The notes: a model not told the origin generated them from the letters alone. A stretch of DNA of 64,000 nt from Portunus trituberculatus (GCF_017591435.1 NC_059281.1:17355902-17419901); one strand, 5' to 3'. Positions 10,929-24,837 are shown, counted from the stretch's first letter. Numbers and translations are program-made.

Positions 10929-12686
10929 GGAACACGGGGGGACTTATATCACAAACACCGGATAGATTTTTTCTCCAGGCCTTTTCGTTTTATCATTTCC
11001 TGCGAGACTCGTTTATCATGCGCCCAGGAAAACGTTGTCCACCAATACATATTTCAGTCGTGAATTTGTGAGAAGCAAACTTTGGAGTGAATCTTTAATT
11101 GTTGACCCAAATGATTTATGACAGCTCTCGTTTGAATTTTTTGTTTTGTTTTGTGTGTGTGATATACGTAAATTAATTTGGAAATAACAATATTGTATTG
11201 CTATTATTATTATTATTATTGATAGTAATAGTAGTAGCAGCGTTGTCATTGTTGCTATTTGATGTTCTGTATTATTGTTATCATCATTTTCAGCACTACT
11301 GTCATCGTTTCCTGTGTTTGTATGCAAGGACAAAGCGTCACTAATGATCTCCTTGCTAAGCTGCTTTGTCTTGGAGGAATGGAAGGGAAGGTAAGGGAGG
11401 GGATGGAACGGCTGGGGCGAAGGAAGGGTCGGAAAACCAAGGTGAGAATATGTATGTGGGGAGATTTTTAGGCGTATATACACCTGCAGAATAACAGAAA
11501 GTGTAGGGGAAGACGAACGCTATATTCTACAGTGAATTGAGGTATCAGAACGGGTAAACAGAGCAGGTGAGAGCAAGAAAGGTTAGTGTCTATTGTGATA
11601 AGGTAGGGACAGGGTGTAGCTAGCGGAATGTCTGAACTGTTGACATTGTGCACTGGAGAGAAGTGGAGCAAGGAGATGCTGGGTGGTGGTTGCAGAATCC
11701 CGCAGAAATGTAATTACCTCCGCCGCGGCAGTGTGGTGAGGTTGATCGCAATATGTATGCAATGGGATGGAAATTCTCGTTACGGTAATCGCACAAGCGG
11801 GATGTATGTTTAGATTTGCTCCATCAGCTTAAGCGGTTGGGCTCTACAACCTCCTCGTCTCTTCTTTCCTTAGAGTGGATCGCATCTTACCTCCTCCCAC
11901 CAATCCCATCTCCTCCCTCCACTCTTCCTTCTCCTTCTCTCCCTCTGTAGTCGTTTTGGTATTTCAACACAAAAATCATTCAGGGTTAAATCAAATTGTT
12001 CTTTTTCCCACTTTTTCATTTTATAGCAATATTATTAAAACTAAAATTTTCCTCAATCAAAAAGTTATGAAAATTTAAAGGAAACAAACTTTGTATACAT
12101 TGGATTACGTACTTATCAGCCTAACTAAATCCCGCCACAAATTTGTTGACACAGTCGCTGTCTCTTTCATAAGAAAATAGGTCAGTAATATTTATTTTTT
12201 AATACGTTTAGCCCTAAAGTTCATCTGTTTTTCTCCCACATTGTAACCCAGCGCAACAAAAGCTGTTCCTGAGTGTGTTCTGTCCATGAACCTCAACCAC
12301 CACCCCCGGCCTAGTGCAAAAATGATAAAGTTTGAACACTGAAACTCCACTTGGTGAAAGATTGGAAGAGGACAGATAGGTAGGTGAAAAAATCGAATAC
12401 AAAAGAAGGAAAGTGATGGAATGGTGCCTAGAGGATCGTACTGGTGAGAATAATGGTGACAGGGTGGTGGAGTGTTGGAGAAGAAATATTGATGTGGTGG
12501 TGCTTATGATGAGCTGAAATTTTACCATAGTGTGCAATTGGTGATGACAGGTGTGCCGGCAGGTGGCGTTGGGTGGGGGGCGGTTACGGATAGAGTGACG
12601 GTGGTTAGGAAAATGGCAGGTGATGAGATTTAATGGGAGACAGTGATGGTAATGGGTCAGACGAGGGACTATTGTTGTGAGGCCGT

Positions 12687-12732
<46 letters not shown>

Positions 12733-13110
12733 CAGTTACCCTCCCCACATTATGATTCTGTGAGAGATTACAAAGGATAATCAAACACCAATCTTTGCCA
12801 ATTTCCTGAAGTATCCCAATTTTCCCAAGTATCATTGCCAGCAGGTGGAGGCGATCCCTTTTCGTGTGCCTCCGAGCCGTTCCTTCTCCCCGCCCCTCGT
12901 GCCTTAAAGCCTTGGGATGTCCTAGACCATCACATCAAAGCAAAACGCATGGCAGGGATGACTCCTCGTTGTGACGCGCCTTCCCTCGCATGGCTTTGAT
13001 TCCACCACCGCCGTATGAGATTATTACTGCAATATTGGATACAAACACGCAACTCAGGATACGAGAGCGTCTTGTACCGCTGCCTCGGAGTGGATTGATC
13101 TCACATCGCA
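10925..13110. other. No supported gene
   Basis: Short AAT run near 11200 and mixed unique sequence. Frames at 11016-12537 lack splice signals and coding bias. Confidence 0.5.
12689..12730. repeat. (GA)n
   Basis: About 21 units. Confidence 0.95.

Positions 13111-13115
<5 letters not shown>

Positions 13116-13188
<73 letters not shown>
13116..13188. repeat. (CT)n
   Basis: About 36 units. Confidence 0.95.
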
Positions 13189-13193
<5 letters not shown>

Positions 13194-13610
13194 CGTGTAA
13201 CTCATAACGTAAAAGATGGCGAGGAGTTGAATGAGGAAGGGAAAAGACGATATTTTGCACGGTGGAAAGTTGTAAAGCGACTTTGCCTTCCGTTTTTCCC
13301 TAATATTCGCACTTTTCGCAGGACGCAGGCTGCCGTGGCGCCTCCAAACCACTTGCAACTTCTGATAACGACGTGAGTTCTTGGCAACGAAATGGCGTGC
13401 GCATATCCCGTCAGCGGGGAAGATGTTTTTGCTGTGGTGGCGAGTTGTAAAATGCACTGTGGCAGAGGAGCAAGAGGAGGAGACGGATAAAGAAGAAGGA
13501 GAGGAGGAAGAGGAAAAGAAGGAACAGTAGAGGAGAAAAAGGCGAACCAGTCACCACTTGTCCTCAAGAAGGACTGTGGCGGATCAAAAATACTCAGGCA
13601 GTGGGAGTGA

Positions 13611-13833
13611 GGAGGGCAGGGGAGGCAGAAGACGGTTTTGGGATCAGTCTCAAATACCCCTGTCGTTCCCCTGCGGCGTGTGGGATCCAAGTCTTCATCC
13701 CGGTCGGCTCAAACTGACGCGGCTGCTGGTGGCCCGCCGACAACAACTGCAAGCATCATCATAAGACACAGTGCGAGGGTTGAGTCTTTATGGTGGTGCG
13801 TCTGCTGGTTCTTAGTGGTCATTGTCCCTTGCT
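13611..13833 (+). CDS. Unsupported open frame with hydrophobic C terminus
   Basis: The plus frame is open for about 74 codons: SVSNTPVVPLRRVGSKSSSR, then AAAGGPPTTTASIIIRHSAR, ending SLWWCVCWFLVVIVPC before TGA. The composition is varied and the end looks membrane-like. No good acceptor precedes it, and a Pro/Ser-rich minus frame overlaps. Listed because it is non-repetitive. It may be chance. Confidence 0.15.
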
Positions 13834-14007
13834 GAAGGATTAGGCAAGGGAAGGGACCCTGCGGAGGAGGAAGTGGAAGATAAGAGGAGAAGCAGGAGAG
13901 TAGTCGATGGAAGAGAAGAAAGAGGAAAACGTGGAAGGAGGACAAAGAGGATTCTATTGTTAGAGAGGAAACGAAGGACGGAAAAAGATGGAAAGAAGCG
14001 GAGGGGA

Positions 14008-14010
<3 letters not shown>

Positions 14011-14086
<76 letters not shown>
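14011..14086. repeat. (GA)n
   Basis: Thirty-eight units at the centre of a purine-rich plus-strand domain. Confidence 0.95.
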
Positions 14087-14089
<3 letters not shown>

Positions 14090-14099
14090 GCAGAGTAGG

Positions 14100-16139
14100 A
14101 GATTGAAAGTAAAAAATTAACTTGAGACGGAAGGAAGAACGGAAGACAGCAATTAGGGTAAAGACAAGAGAAGAGAACGAAGAAAGAGAAATAATAAGTA
14201 TTGATAAGGGGAGCAAGGGAGACACGAAGAGAAAACGAAAACACATGAGAGATAGAGAGAAAAAAAAAACAGAGATACGAGGCGAAGAAGGAGGAATACT
14301 CATAGAAGCGATGATAGGGCGGAGAACTGAGTAGGAGCCTTATCCAAACAAGACATATCCGTTAGCTTATTTCCTCTCCTCTGCCATGCGTGACTCGTTT
14401 CCCTCGCTTTGTCCCGGTATCTGCATCGGCTACTCGTTCCTTTTCCTAGTCGAAGAATCTCATACTTTTTTTTCGCTTACCAAGATAAACGCAGTAAATC
14501 CCAAATGAAAATAAAGGATCAGAGGATGTAAAGACTCGTGTTGAAATTTGATGTGAAGGACGGAAAACGAAGCCAAGCGAAAGAAAAAAAGATGATGACA
14601 AAGTGAGGAGGCAAATGGAGATGGCTAGTTAAAAATATGCTAGAAAAGAAAGAGGAGAACGAAAGCTAGGTGTTGAGGTAGAGGAAATAGTAGATATGTA
14701 TGGAGAGTGACACAGGTAGATAATAGGGAATATAGAAAGGAAAAAAAATAAAAATAGTAGATTAGGCAAAGAGAATAGGAGTGCAAATGCTGGTGGACAG
14801 GTAATATAGATGAATAGAAAACGAAAAGAAGTATTTATTTGAAAGGAAAAAAATACTTATTAAAAGGTAGAGATAGATGTAGAAAGCAAAGGGAAGAAAA
14901 CATAGAAAAGAAGAAACAACGTGGGTGTAGAAAAGCCAAAGAAAATATTAGATTAAATTGATGGAAGATGTGGACTGGTGAGGTGGAAGATGAAGAAGGG
15001 GAATGGGACTTTGAGATGTAAAAATTGAAAGGAATACGGGGAGGTGGTTGAATGAAGGGAAATGGCAGAGAGCGAGTTGGTGGAAGAGATTTGGACAGAT
15101 GAAGTGGAAAAGGCGAGGTGGACAGGGGAGAACAAGATTACGTGAAGTGAGGTGGAAAGGATGTGAAGGGGGAGGCGTGGACGAGACATGTGGAAAAGGT
15201 TCTAGGAATTGATATTTTCTATCATGTGTCTCATTGACTGCTATAAATATGTACAGATCTTTATGTCGAAAATTCATGTATCCTAGTGTGAGATTGATTA
15301 TGCATTCTCTATGTTAAATTATTTTGTACATCTAAACAGTGCAGGATATTATGATCGTTTTATCTAAATGCTAAAATTCTCTTTACTTTTATACGTAACT
15401 TTTATCAGCTTTGCATATTTCTAAAGTGAAATTATTGTTTCCATTATTTTCCATACGCTATCACACAATATATTTATTATCATTTTTTTTCTGGTATGCA
15501 TTATTTGTCCCTATTTGTAGCGTGCAAACCATCACGTTACATAAAATAAGTTGAAGCGAGCATCAGACCAAAAGAAATGTTTTATATAAAGAACTATGAG
15601 AGATTAAATGTTGCTTTGCTTTGAACGCCAGAGAAGAAAAAGACGGGAGGGAAAGGTGAAGGAAGGAAAGAAAATATATTGAAAAAAAAAGAAAAGCTGG
15701 AAAAAAAACGACTGTATTGGAAGTTGATTGCACAAGAGCGAGGCAGAGTGATGGTGAAATTGTGGTGATAGTGTGGTATTGATAGTGCTGTGTTGAGCTA
15801 TGGTATTGTGTGGTCATGATAATGTAGCATACTGGTGATGTGGTGTTGTTATTGATTAGTGTGGTAGTTTGAGTGATGTGTTGTGGTTGTAGGTTAATAT
15901 AGTTGTAGTGGTGCTGTAGTATGGCATTAAAGTTATATGGAAATAGTAGTTATGTAATGGTGGTGTTCCTAGCTGTTCCTGTTAGTGAGCGAGAGAGTTA
16001 GGGTGGTGATGTCATATTGTAGCTTTGTGGTGTTGCTTACGTGACAGTATTGTGTTGCTGTGATAATAGGGTGTTGCAGAGAACTTTGTTGTGTGAACGT
16101 GATATACATGTTGCTAATTATGTCAGAATCAAAGGAAAC

Positions 16140-16140
<1 letters not shown>
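14100..16140. other. No supported gene; purine-rich then TGG/GTG-rich
   Basis: Plus strand is purine-rich to about 15.2 kb. From 15.7 to 16.05 kb it is a cryptic GTG/TAG-rich stretch. Confidence 0.5.

Positions 16141-16142
<2 letters not shown>

Positions 16143-16216
<74 letters not shown>
16143..16216. repeat. (CT)n
   Basis: About 37 units. Confidence 0.95.
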
Positions 16217-16219
<3 letters not shown>

Positions 16220-16453
16220 GTCCACGTATCCATAAATATAAAAACCCACGTGTGCCAGGTTTTATTCGTATTTTCGTGTTGCGTTCTTCTTTGCAATACG
16301 TGCTCTGTGGGTGTCGGGAAGCATTTTCCAGCCTCTCTCAGGTCAATCAGAAATACTTCCATGGACGATCGTAGGCCAGCGCGCGTGTCAAGGACGAGAG
16401 AGAGTGAGTGCTGGGATTCGAACAGGCGCAACACGATTCTCTACTTGAACTGA

Positions 16454-16460
<7 letters not shown>

Positions 16461-16533
<73 letters not shown>
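16461..16533. repeat. (GA)n
   Basis: About 36 units; with the CT tract at 16143 it forms a potential long inverted repeat across 245 bp. Confidence 0.95.
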
Positions 16534-16540
<7 letters not shown>

Positions 16541-16680
16541 TATTAATAAGTATCAACAGTTTTATTTGATATATAATTATAATAATGCAATATTTTTTCT
16601 CAGTCAAGCCTCGCGTTAAAGTTTTATATTATTACAGCCTGTAGCAAATTTCAAAACCCAACAACATTAAATCACTACTG

Positions 16681-16682
<2 letters not shown>

Positions 16683-16754
<72 letters not shown>
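16683..16754. repeat. (GT)n
   Basis: About 36 units. Confidence 0.95.
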
Positions 16755-16757
<3 letters not shown>

Positions 16758-17473
16758 ACCGAGAGTGAATATACAGGCAGAGGTATGCCATCACGTCAGC
16801 CTTGTATCTTCCCTTCCATTACACGTCGTTAGTCAAGCCGTTACTGGCGACCGAAGTAAACTGATGGCTGTAAAAACGACGATAACATTGCGAGTAGAGA
16901 TTTACACGTCATGGAGAACTGAGTTTATTCCCTTTCCTTCAACTGGTTAAGGTAGATGTGAAATTTCAACATTTTTTGTTTGTGATGTTTATGATAATAG
17001 CGAAGGAGGGGAAAGAGGAATACAAAGACATTAAGAGGAAAAACCAGGCAACTGACAAGCAGATTCTAGGAAAACAAAACATAGAAGAAAAAACGTGGTG
17101 GTGGTAACGCCAAAGAAAATATTAGATTGAATTCAGGAGGAGAAAAGGAAAATTAAATTCGCAAGTCGTATTTCGTACTGGGATAAAGCAGAGTTGAGAT
17201 ACTAAGTAGGGCGTCACGTTTATGCCGACAGCCGCCAGGAAGCTGCTGTTAAAACGTCGTTATCTGTTTAGGAGTAAGAGGAGATGGAGATGGAGGGGAA
17301 GTGGGAGGTGGTGTTGATATCGGTTTTTCGGGAGAAGAGGCAAATGAAGGTTAAAGAAGGAAAACTAAAAAGAATGGAAAATGATAAGTGAAAAGGGAAA
17401 AAAAACAAGATATAGGAAATGTTGAAAAAGAAAAATGTGTTATAGTCCCTACCAGACATATTTTTTTTTTAGA

Positions 17474-17476
<3 letters not shown>

Positions 17477-17565
<89 letters not shown>
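17477..17565. repeat. (GT)n, 89 bp
   Basis: Preceded by a short T run. Confidence 0.95.
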
Positions 17566-17566
<1 letters not shown>

Positions 17567-18264
17567 ACGCGAATTTCACCTTGAAACTTTCCTAATTTAT
17601 TTATTCCAGGTACAAGCCATATACTTGAACACGAGTCTGTGATGGCCTTGTTAGGGAGGCGAGTCAAGGGCGTTTCCTGTGCGAGGGTGATGGTGGAAGG
17701 AGCAGTGTGGAGGTGATATGATGGAAGGCGTGAAGTGAGAATGCTGACAGTCACGTAAAGGGGAGATGGCATGAAGGGAAGGGAGTGAGTAGGAGAGAGT
17801 AATGGAATGCATGTGTAGAGATGAGGTTATGGAAAGATGGATGAAGATGGGATGAAAATGATGAATTAAGAGATGAAAATGATTAGATGTAAGGAAAAAG
17901 ACTTAGAAATAAAAAGATTAATTTTTCACTAATATTTATCAATTTTTAACATTTCCTTGACATTTAGTATTTATTTCTTACAGGCGTTATAAGGTGAAGA
18001 AATGGATTTTTCTTCATTTCTTATCTTTATATATCTGTATCTATCTTAAGAAGTTCACGCCGAATTTAACACACAGCATCGTAGTAAAGTGGTATGGATG
18101 GAAGCAATACAAGCATCGTCCAGTTCCAGTATTTCGGAAATGTTCTGCATACATTAACTTGATATATTCAGTGTGGTTTCAACTGTGTATCTGAAGACTT
18201 GATGAAATTCTGGTTGTTCTGTGTTCAGGAGTGAGAGAGAGAATGTTGGCTTTACGCGTGAATG

Positions 18265-18267
<3 letters not shown>

Positions 18268-18341
<74 letters not shown>

Positions 18342-18371
18342 AGAAAGATCGAAAATGTTCATTAGGTATGT

Positions 18372-18437
<66 letters not shown>
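18268..18437. repeat. (GA)n and (CA)n pair
   Basis: GA at 18268-18340, a 33-bp spacer, then CA at 18374-18437. Confidence 0.95.
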
Positions 18438-18439
<2 letters not shown>

Positions 18440-18910
18440 AAAGCCAGAATCTCCCCTGAAAAATCATGGTAACCCGCTGAATTTTTCTTTCTATTTTTGA
18501 TTCAAACATTTCCCTTTTTACTTCTCTCATTCTCCTTTTCGCTGCAATTTGACGAAGGCGATTAAAAAAACCTTCGTCACTTCTCTTTTATGTAAAATAA
18601 ATGAATAAGATAAAATAAAAGTCACCAAGAGCTTTCCACGAAGGCGCCGAAGGAGGCAGACACTTAGGAGAGACAGAAAATGAGGTGCGAGGAGCAAATA
18701 CTGACGCAGGAAAAAAAAAAAAAGAGACGCCTTAATGGTACACTTAACTATTTTTCACTCGTGTCTTAAATGATTAGAAAAATGTACCAATCTTTCTCTT
18801 CCATCTGCCTGTCACTATCAGTCGATTTGCCAGTTTTTGTTTTTGTTTTTTCTCATCCGTCTAATTAATACATGAAATTTAACCAATCACATATATCTTG
18901 AGAAAAAAGT

Positions 18911-18915
<5 letters not shown>

Positions 18916-18947
<32 letters not shown>

Positions 18948-18951
18948 AACC

Positions 18952-19021
<70 letters not shown>
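18916..19021. repeat. (GA)n and (CA)n pair
   Basis: GA at 18916-18945, then CA from 18954 to 19021. Confidence 0.95.
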
Positions 19022-19024
<3 letters not shown>

Positions 19025-20040
19025 ACAACAAAACTTTCCAAACAAGGTATACATAGTTAGTAAACAGAGGAAGTGATCTCTAGCTATTGAGCGATGGCCT
19101 GGGTTCCCTTGTGTGGCTTCGCTTAGTATGAAGTCTTGGCGTCTAAAGGGGAATCATGCTAAAGTTACCTGAGACTGTTGTTTGGTCTAAACCTTCCGTC
19201 TAATGCTGCCAAGGCGTTTATGGAGGAACCACTGGGGGAAAACATGGTGAGGAGAGAGAGAGGTGGGGAAAAAGAGGAGGAAGTTGAGGAAAGTGTGTGT
19301 TTAGCTTTGTTATCGCTTTTACACACTATTGAAAAGAGGATGAGGCAGGACAAGAAGCTTATATTTCTTTCTCAATCCAGTCTGCTTTCGTTCCCACACT
19401 CTCCTTCATCCCCTTAGCGGCCTTGTCCGTCATCCTCTCACCCTCGCTCTTCCTCCTCCCGTTCTTTCGCTCTATCTAGTCCTCATTTCCTCCATTGTCA
19501 TCCCACTCTTCTCTCCTCTCTTGCTTTCTTGCCTTTTCCTCATTCTTTCTCTCTTTCTCTTTTCTTCTTTCGTGTTCTCCCCAACTCTATTCTCCCTTCC
19601 CTATTACTCATTTCTTATATTATTCCTTTGTTTTTTTCTCTTTTCCCTCAGCTTCCTCTTCACTCTCTTCTCCACAGTTGCTATTCCTTCCTTCTTTGCA
19701 TCCCTTTTTCTTCATTCCTCCTCTCTTCCACTTCTCTCACAACACACATATGAATCATCGTAGCTATAACTTTGCCTCCCATTCGGCCTCCCTCTCAATC
19801 CCTGCTTCTCTGCATCTCCCACACAAGAATCCTTATAACCTTCTTGTTCTGCATGACTAGTCGCTGCGGGAGAAGCTTCCTCTCAGCGTTGACGTAAACA
19901 CCTCCCATTGCTTGCTTCCGTGCCTGTCTGGAGATGCTAAGGCGATATTGCTTGCATTCACCGCTCCTGGTTTCGGCTCCCGTGACTGTTCCTATCTGAT
20001 TCACGTGTAAAGAGACTTCCTGAATGATGGTGAATGCTGC

Positions 20041-20043
<3 letters not shown>

Positions 20044-20088
<45 letters not shown>

Positions 20089-20122
20089 CTCGCTCTCGGT
20101 CTCCCTCTCCCTCTCTCTCTCT
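20044..20122. repeat. (CT)n, degenerate 3' half
   Basis: Perfect to about 20085, then mixed CTCG/CTCC variants. Confidence 0.9.
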
Positions 20123-20381
20123 TTATCTCCTTTAGCTTCATGACTTCAGTTGCATATTAGTCTAGATATAGCAAGAGGATTAAGTTTATAACGATGCTTT
20201 TTATATAGATAGTTATGCGTCTCTCTATTTAATCTGTTCTAAAAATCGTTCTCTAGATAATGTTCGGAAATGTTAGTAATGGTGAATAGAGTTCAGACGC
20301 GTGGGTGGGTGTCTGGGTGGAGGGAGGTTGGGTAAAGCAAAGTGATGCAGGGTAATGGAGAAGAATAAGAGGAGGAGGATG

Positions 20382-20383
<2 letters not shown>

Positions 20384-20435
<52 letters not shown>

Positions 20436-20436
20436 G
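20384..20436. repeat. (GT)n
   Basis: About 24 units plus one CG variant. Confidence 0.95.
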
Positions 20437-20478
20437 ATGTGATGATAATGGTTCTCGCTTAACTAGATTGACTTGTCA

Positions 20479-20480
<2 letters not shown>

Positions 20481-20524
<44 letters not shown>
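20481..20524. repeat. (CT)n
   Basis: About 22 units. Confidence 0.95.
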
Positions 20525-20527
<3 letters not shown>

Positions 20528-20584
20528 ACATATATGTCTATGAGTAAAAGTGAATGCGTGGAGGCAGTTTAGAGAAAATGCTTG

Positions 20585-20587
<3 letters not shown>

Positions 20588-20629
<42 letters not shown>
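20588..20629. repeat. (GT)n
   Basis: About 20 units. Confidence 0.95.
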
Positions 20630-20630
<1 letters not shown>

Positions 20631-20917
20631 CAACGGCGTATGTAGGCGACATGTAATAAGGTGGCCTTGAATCCCGTCTTTGCCTTTCCTGTTTATATAT
20701 TAAGCTTTTTCTATGCACTTGTTTTATGATGTGTTTTTGTTCACGCTCACCAACTTTTCTCATAGTTTTACGATTTACGTTTCGGGATGAAATTACGTAG
20801 AGTTTTGCGTCGGAAGCTTAAGATATACACTGGGCTTTCAGTTCAACTAATTAGAGAAAAAATATTGTTAATGATGAGTATTTTTAGATTCTCATTAACA
20901 GCCTTTGTATAAAAATC

Positions 20918-20918
<1 letters not shown>

Positions 20919-20957
<39 letters not shown>

Positions 20958-21012
20958 TTTGTTGTTGTTGTTGTTGTTGTAGTTGTAGCAGTAGTAGTAG
21001 TAGTAGTAGTAG
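20919..21012. repeat. Compound (AGT)n(GTT)n(AGT)n
   Basis: AGT about 12 units, GTT about 8 units, then AGT about 9 units. Confidence 0.95.
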
Positions 21013-21053
21013 AAACAGTAATATGAGTGGTAAGAGTAATAATAATTAGGATT

Positions 21054-21190
21054 ATAATAATAATAATAATAATAACGATAATAATAATAGCAATGATAAT
21101 AATAATAATAATGAAAATAAAAATAATAACAATAAGGGTAATGAAAATGATGATAATAATAGTAATAATAATGATAATAATAACAATATT
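21054..21190. repeat. (AAT)n, strongly interrupted
   Basis: AAT/GAT/AAC triplets with many point changes. Confidence 0.85.
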
Positions 21191-21419
21191 AATTAGAATG
21201 ACATGACTCTAAAATAATATAACGATAATAATTACTCTTAAACTCATTAATATTAACACGAGCAATGAACGCATAATTACACTCAATGGTGTGTTAATAC
21301 AATGACTGGAGAGGGAGAGCAACCGGTAAGGTGATTGCAGTAATGATAATGCACTGATGTTGATATCGTCAGCGGGAGATGGGTGGTGGCGGTGATAGGC
21401 GTAGAAATAGCAGGAGTGA

Positions 21420-21420
21420 C

Positions 21421-21478
<58 letters not shown>

Positions 21479-21554
21479 ATAGTAATAGTAGTAATAGTAG
21501 TAGTAGTAGTAAGAATAGTAGAGGTAGTAGCAGTAGTCGTAGTAGTAGTAGTAA

Positions 21555-21613
<59 letters not shown>

Positions 21614-21642
21614 ATGGTAATAGTAGAAGTAATAGTAGTAGC

Positions 21643-21680
<38 letters not shown>

Positions 21681-21685
21681 TGGTG
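21420..21685. repeat. (AGT)n array, about 265 bp
   Basis: The longest trinucleotide array here, with scattered AAT, AGG and CGT variants. All three plus frames and one minus frame are open through it (poly-Ser, poly-Val, poly-Leu), which produces spurious proteins of 115-130 residues. Confidence 0.95.
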
Positions 21686-21915
21686 ATGGAAGTAAGAGTA
21701 ATGGCGGTAGTGATGGTGAAAGATAGCGAGGTCGTGTCTTGTACATTAGTCTTGTTTAGTGAGTCTATTAGGTAATCCCTGGTATTGGTTGGCTCGGATG
21801 CTGCTTCTCATCACGGTGACAGCGGTAGGAAGGTGGATTTTGCCTGCAGTAATGACTAAACGCGTTGATGGTGAAAGTCTTGTTGCTGCTGCTGCTGGTA
21901 GGGCCAAGGAAAAGA

Positions 21916-21921
<6 letters not shown>

Positions 21922-21981
<60 letters not shown>
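21922..21981. repeat. (GT)n
   Basis: About 30 units. Confidence 0.95.
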
Positions 21982-21984
<3 letters not shown>

Positions 21985-22575
21985 GTGTATTTTTATTGCT
22001 TGTTGTAAAGTTATGGCGTTCTTATTCTCACTAATTTTTATTGACTTCGACAGCCTTAGAATAAATAAATGTATCCTTAACTAGTATTTGTTTAATCATT
22101 TTACACGTCTTTCACTAACACAACACAGCGCAACTCAATATTCTAACCTTTATTCTAACGTAAATAACAATAAAGCTATATACACGGAAGATAGACAGAT
22201 TTACAAATGTATATATTCTTTAAAAGAAAAATGTTGAAAAAAAAATTCAATGAACTTAGGATGTCACGGAAATCCGGTTAAACGATTCACAACCCCAAGC
22301 GATTCACTGGCGACCGTGTGATCAACTCAGAAGCTTCTTAGATAGTCGCTCAGGGCCAAGAGTGTAAATGTCAGCAGAGTTTTAGCGTTTCAAGAGTCCT
22401 GTACGTCTAATAACTTCCTTCAGGCTAGTCCAGGTGACGCTGCGGGAGTGTCAGGACGAGTGTGATGAGAACGACCAAGGTTATTGATGTGGGGAGTGTG
22501 ATGAGGTTTACTTAACAAAATTAATGTCTCATGTGTCGTTACGTGTGTACACAAAGCGCAATGTAATCACTATGG

Positions 22576-22578
<3 letters not shown>

Positions 22579-22625
<47 letters not shown>
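22579..22625. repeat. (CA)n
   Basis: About 23 units. Confidence 0.95.
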
Positions 22626-22630
<5 letters not shown>

Positions 22631-23095
22631 GGATTCTAAGGCAAGGCACGCATTTTCCTTTCAATCTTCTTCTCTTTACACTCTTCACCTTCCTTTTCTT
22701 CCTTCCTTCATACCTCTTTCCATGCCTTTCCGTTCTCCACCCCACATCTCTTCCCGTGTTTTTACCCATCCTTTCCTTCCTTTTTCCTTCTTTCCTTCCT
22801 TCCTTCCTTCAGTGCTTCCTATCCTCCTCGCAGTCCTTCCTTCTTCTCTCCCTCCTTCCCTCCCATTGAGCGCAAGAGTGCCGCTATTAGGGACACGTAA
22901 ATGGCCCTTGAAGTGTTTTTTTTTTTTTTTTTTTTTTTTGCACAGTGAACATTCATTAGCATCATCACCATTACCATTCCCTCCATTACCACTAACAACA
23001 ATAACAACAACAATAACAATAACAACAACGACACTGGGGATAAAACTTTCTGGTATTTTTGATGACCATGTGCTAGATTTCAGAGAGTCAACTAT

Positions 23096-23098
<3 letters not shown>

Positions 23099-23137
<39 letters not shown>
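23099..23137. repeat. (GA)n
   Basis: About 19 units. Confidence 0.95.
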
Positions 23138-23139
<2 letters not shown>

Positions 23140-24260
23140 CCCCGAAGTATTGCCAGCCGGTGGATCTTTGTTTGTTAATCTCAAGTTTCTCAACGTGCAG
23201 GAAGCAAGGAAGACTTCTATTTTTCTCCTTTTCTTTATGTTTTCATTCCTACTCTTCACTGGCATCTATTTTCCTTACCTTATTGCTACTTTCTCCTATA
23301 TTTTTCTACGTGTGTATTTGTATTGGCAAAGATATTTCTAATCTTTCTAAATATCTCTGTTTCTTGTTTCGAATCCCCTGAAATATCCTCTCTGAGTTTC
23401 CATTTTCTTTTACTCTCATGTCATTTTCGTTTTCATTGCTTTCCATAAGGTGTATATGTATGTATGAATCAGCCCAGTGTCTTTATATATACATGTATGT
23501 TAGTAGCATATTTAACTCTACCTTGTCACCTTCAATTTGTTTCTGAATCAATTTGTGTAAGTGTGTCTGATGTTAGTGCTGTGAACATTAATCTGAGCAC
23601 AATACAATAGACTTAAGTAATCACAGAACAAAATATCTTGCGTGAACACTGCGACTGAGCACCTTTGAGCCCCTTTTAATTTTCTTCCACGTGTATCTCT
23701 CATTTTCATGCTTCCGTGTAGCAATATTGTTCTCTCGTGTTGCGAAATATTCATCTCTTGTTTCGTAGTGGCTGATGGCGTCATAGTAGTAGTGGTAGTA
23801 GAAGTAGTTGTATTTGTAGTAATAGTATCCATTGAAACATATAGAGAAAGGAATAGGAAGGTCAGAGGAAAGAGAGTTGGTGGATAAGAGTAAAGAGAGA
23901 AAGGAGGGAAGAGAAGGAAAAATAAGAGAGACATGGCGAGCGAAAGAGAAAAAAATGGAGGAGGAAGAGTTGGAGGAGGAAGAGGAGGAGGACACAGTGA
24001 ATGAGTAGGAAGAGGACAAAGAAGTGAAAATAATAGGAACAAGACCTGCGTGAACTAAATGTGAAGTTGAAAGAGAAAGAGGAGAAAACGAGACGGAGAA
24101 AAAGAGGAGAAAGGAAGGAATGGATGGAAGAGGAGGAGGAAGAGAAAAAGGAGAAGGACAAGGAGGACGAAAATTGATGTAATATTAATGAGAAAAACAG
24201 CGGGATGTGTTAATGAGAAGATCGCAAGTCGACTGTTGAAGGAAGAAGAAAACTATTGTT

Positions 24261-24331
24261 CCTCCTCCTCCTCCTCCTCCTCCTCCTCCTCCTCCTCCTC
24301 CTCCTCCTCCTCCTCCTCCTCCTCCTCCTCC
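24261..24331. repeat. (CTC)n
   Basis: About 23 uninterrupted triplets. Confidence 0.95.
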
Positions 24332-24837
24332 CAGTTCATTGTTCTCTGTTAGAGGCAAGAATCTCTCCTTCATTATAGCCAATGCGACCCGCGTGGCGAT
24401 TACTTTCTTGTTAATGACTCTTCCTATTATCCTACTGTTTACCTCCGCTTGATTGCTTCCTCTTCACGCCTCGCTCTTAACCTCTCCTTGTTCTCTTATC
24501 GTCTGTTTTCCTTTGCTCCTTCGTGGGTCGCAGGTACTCTGTTTGCTTCCCTGTGTTTTTTTTTTTTTTTTTTTTTTGTCTATTTCATCCTTCACTTCAA
24601 TTGTTTGCTCTTCGTGACATCATTTGTTTTATTTTGTTATTGTTTGTGCCTGATGTGTTATATTTCCAGGTGCTTTGATGATGCTAGTGTAAGATGCATC
24701 ACCTGCCTGTGGTCGTCCTGTTTGTATTCATTTGTGTTCATTTCCTCGTATGTATCATTACGTCGGCTAATTTTCTGGAATGTTTCTCTGTGGATTATTT
24801 GTTATGTAATCAAACCTCTCTCATATATAATAGTTAC

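Noticed and set aside
21369..21775. Poly-Ser, poly-Val and poly-Leu proteins over 100 residues
   Set aside because: All arise from one AGT array and overlap in several frames on both strands.
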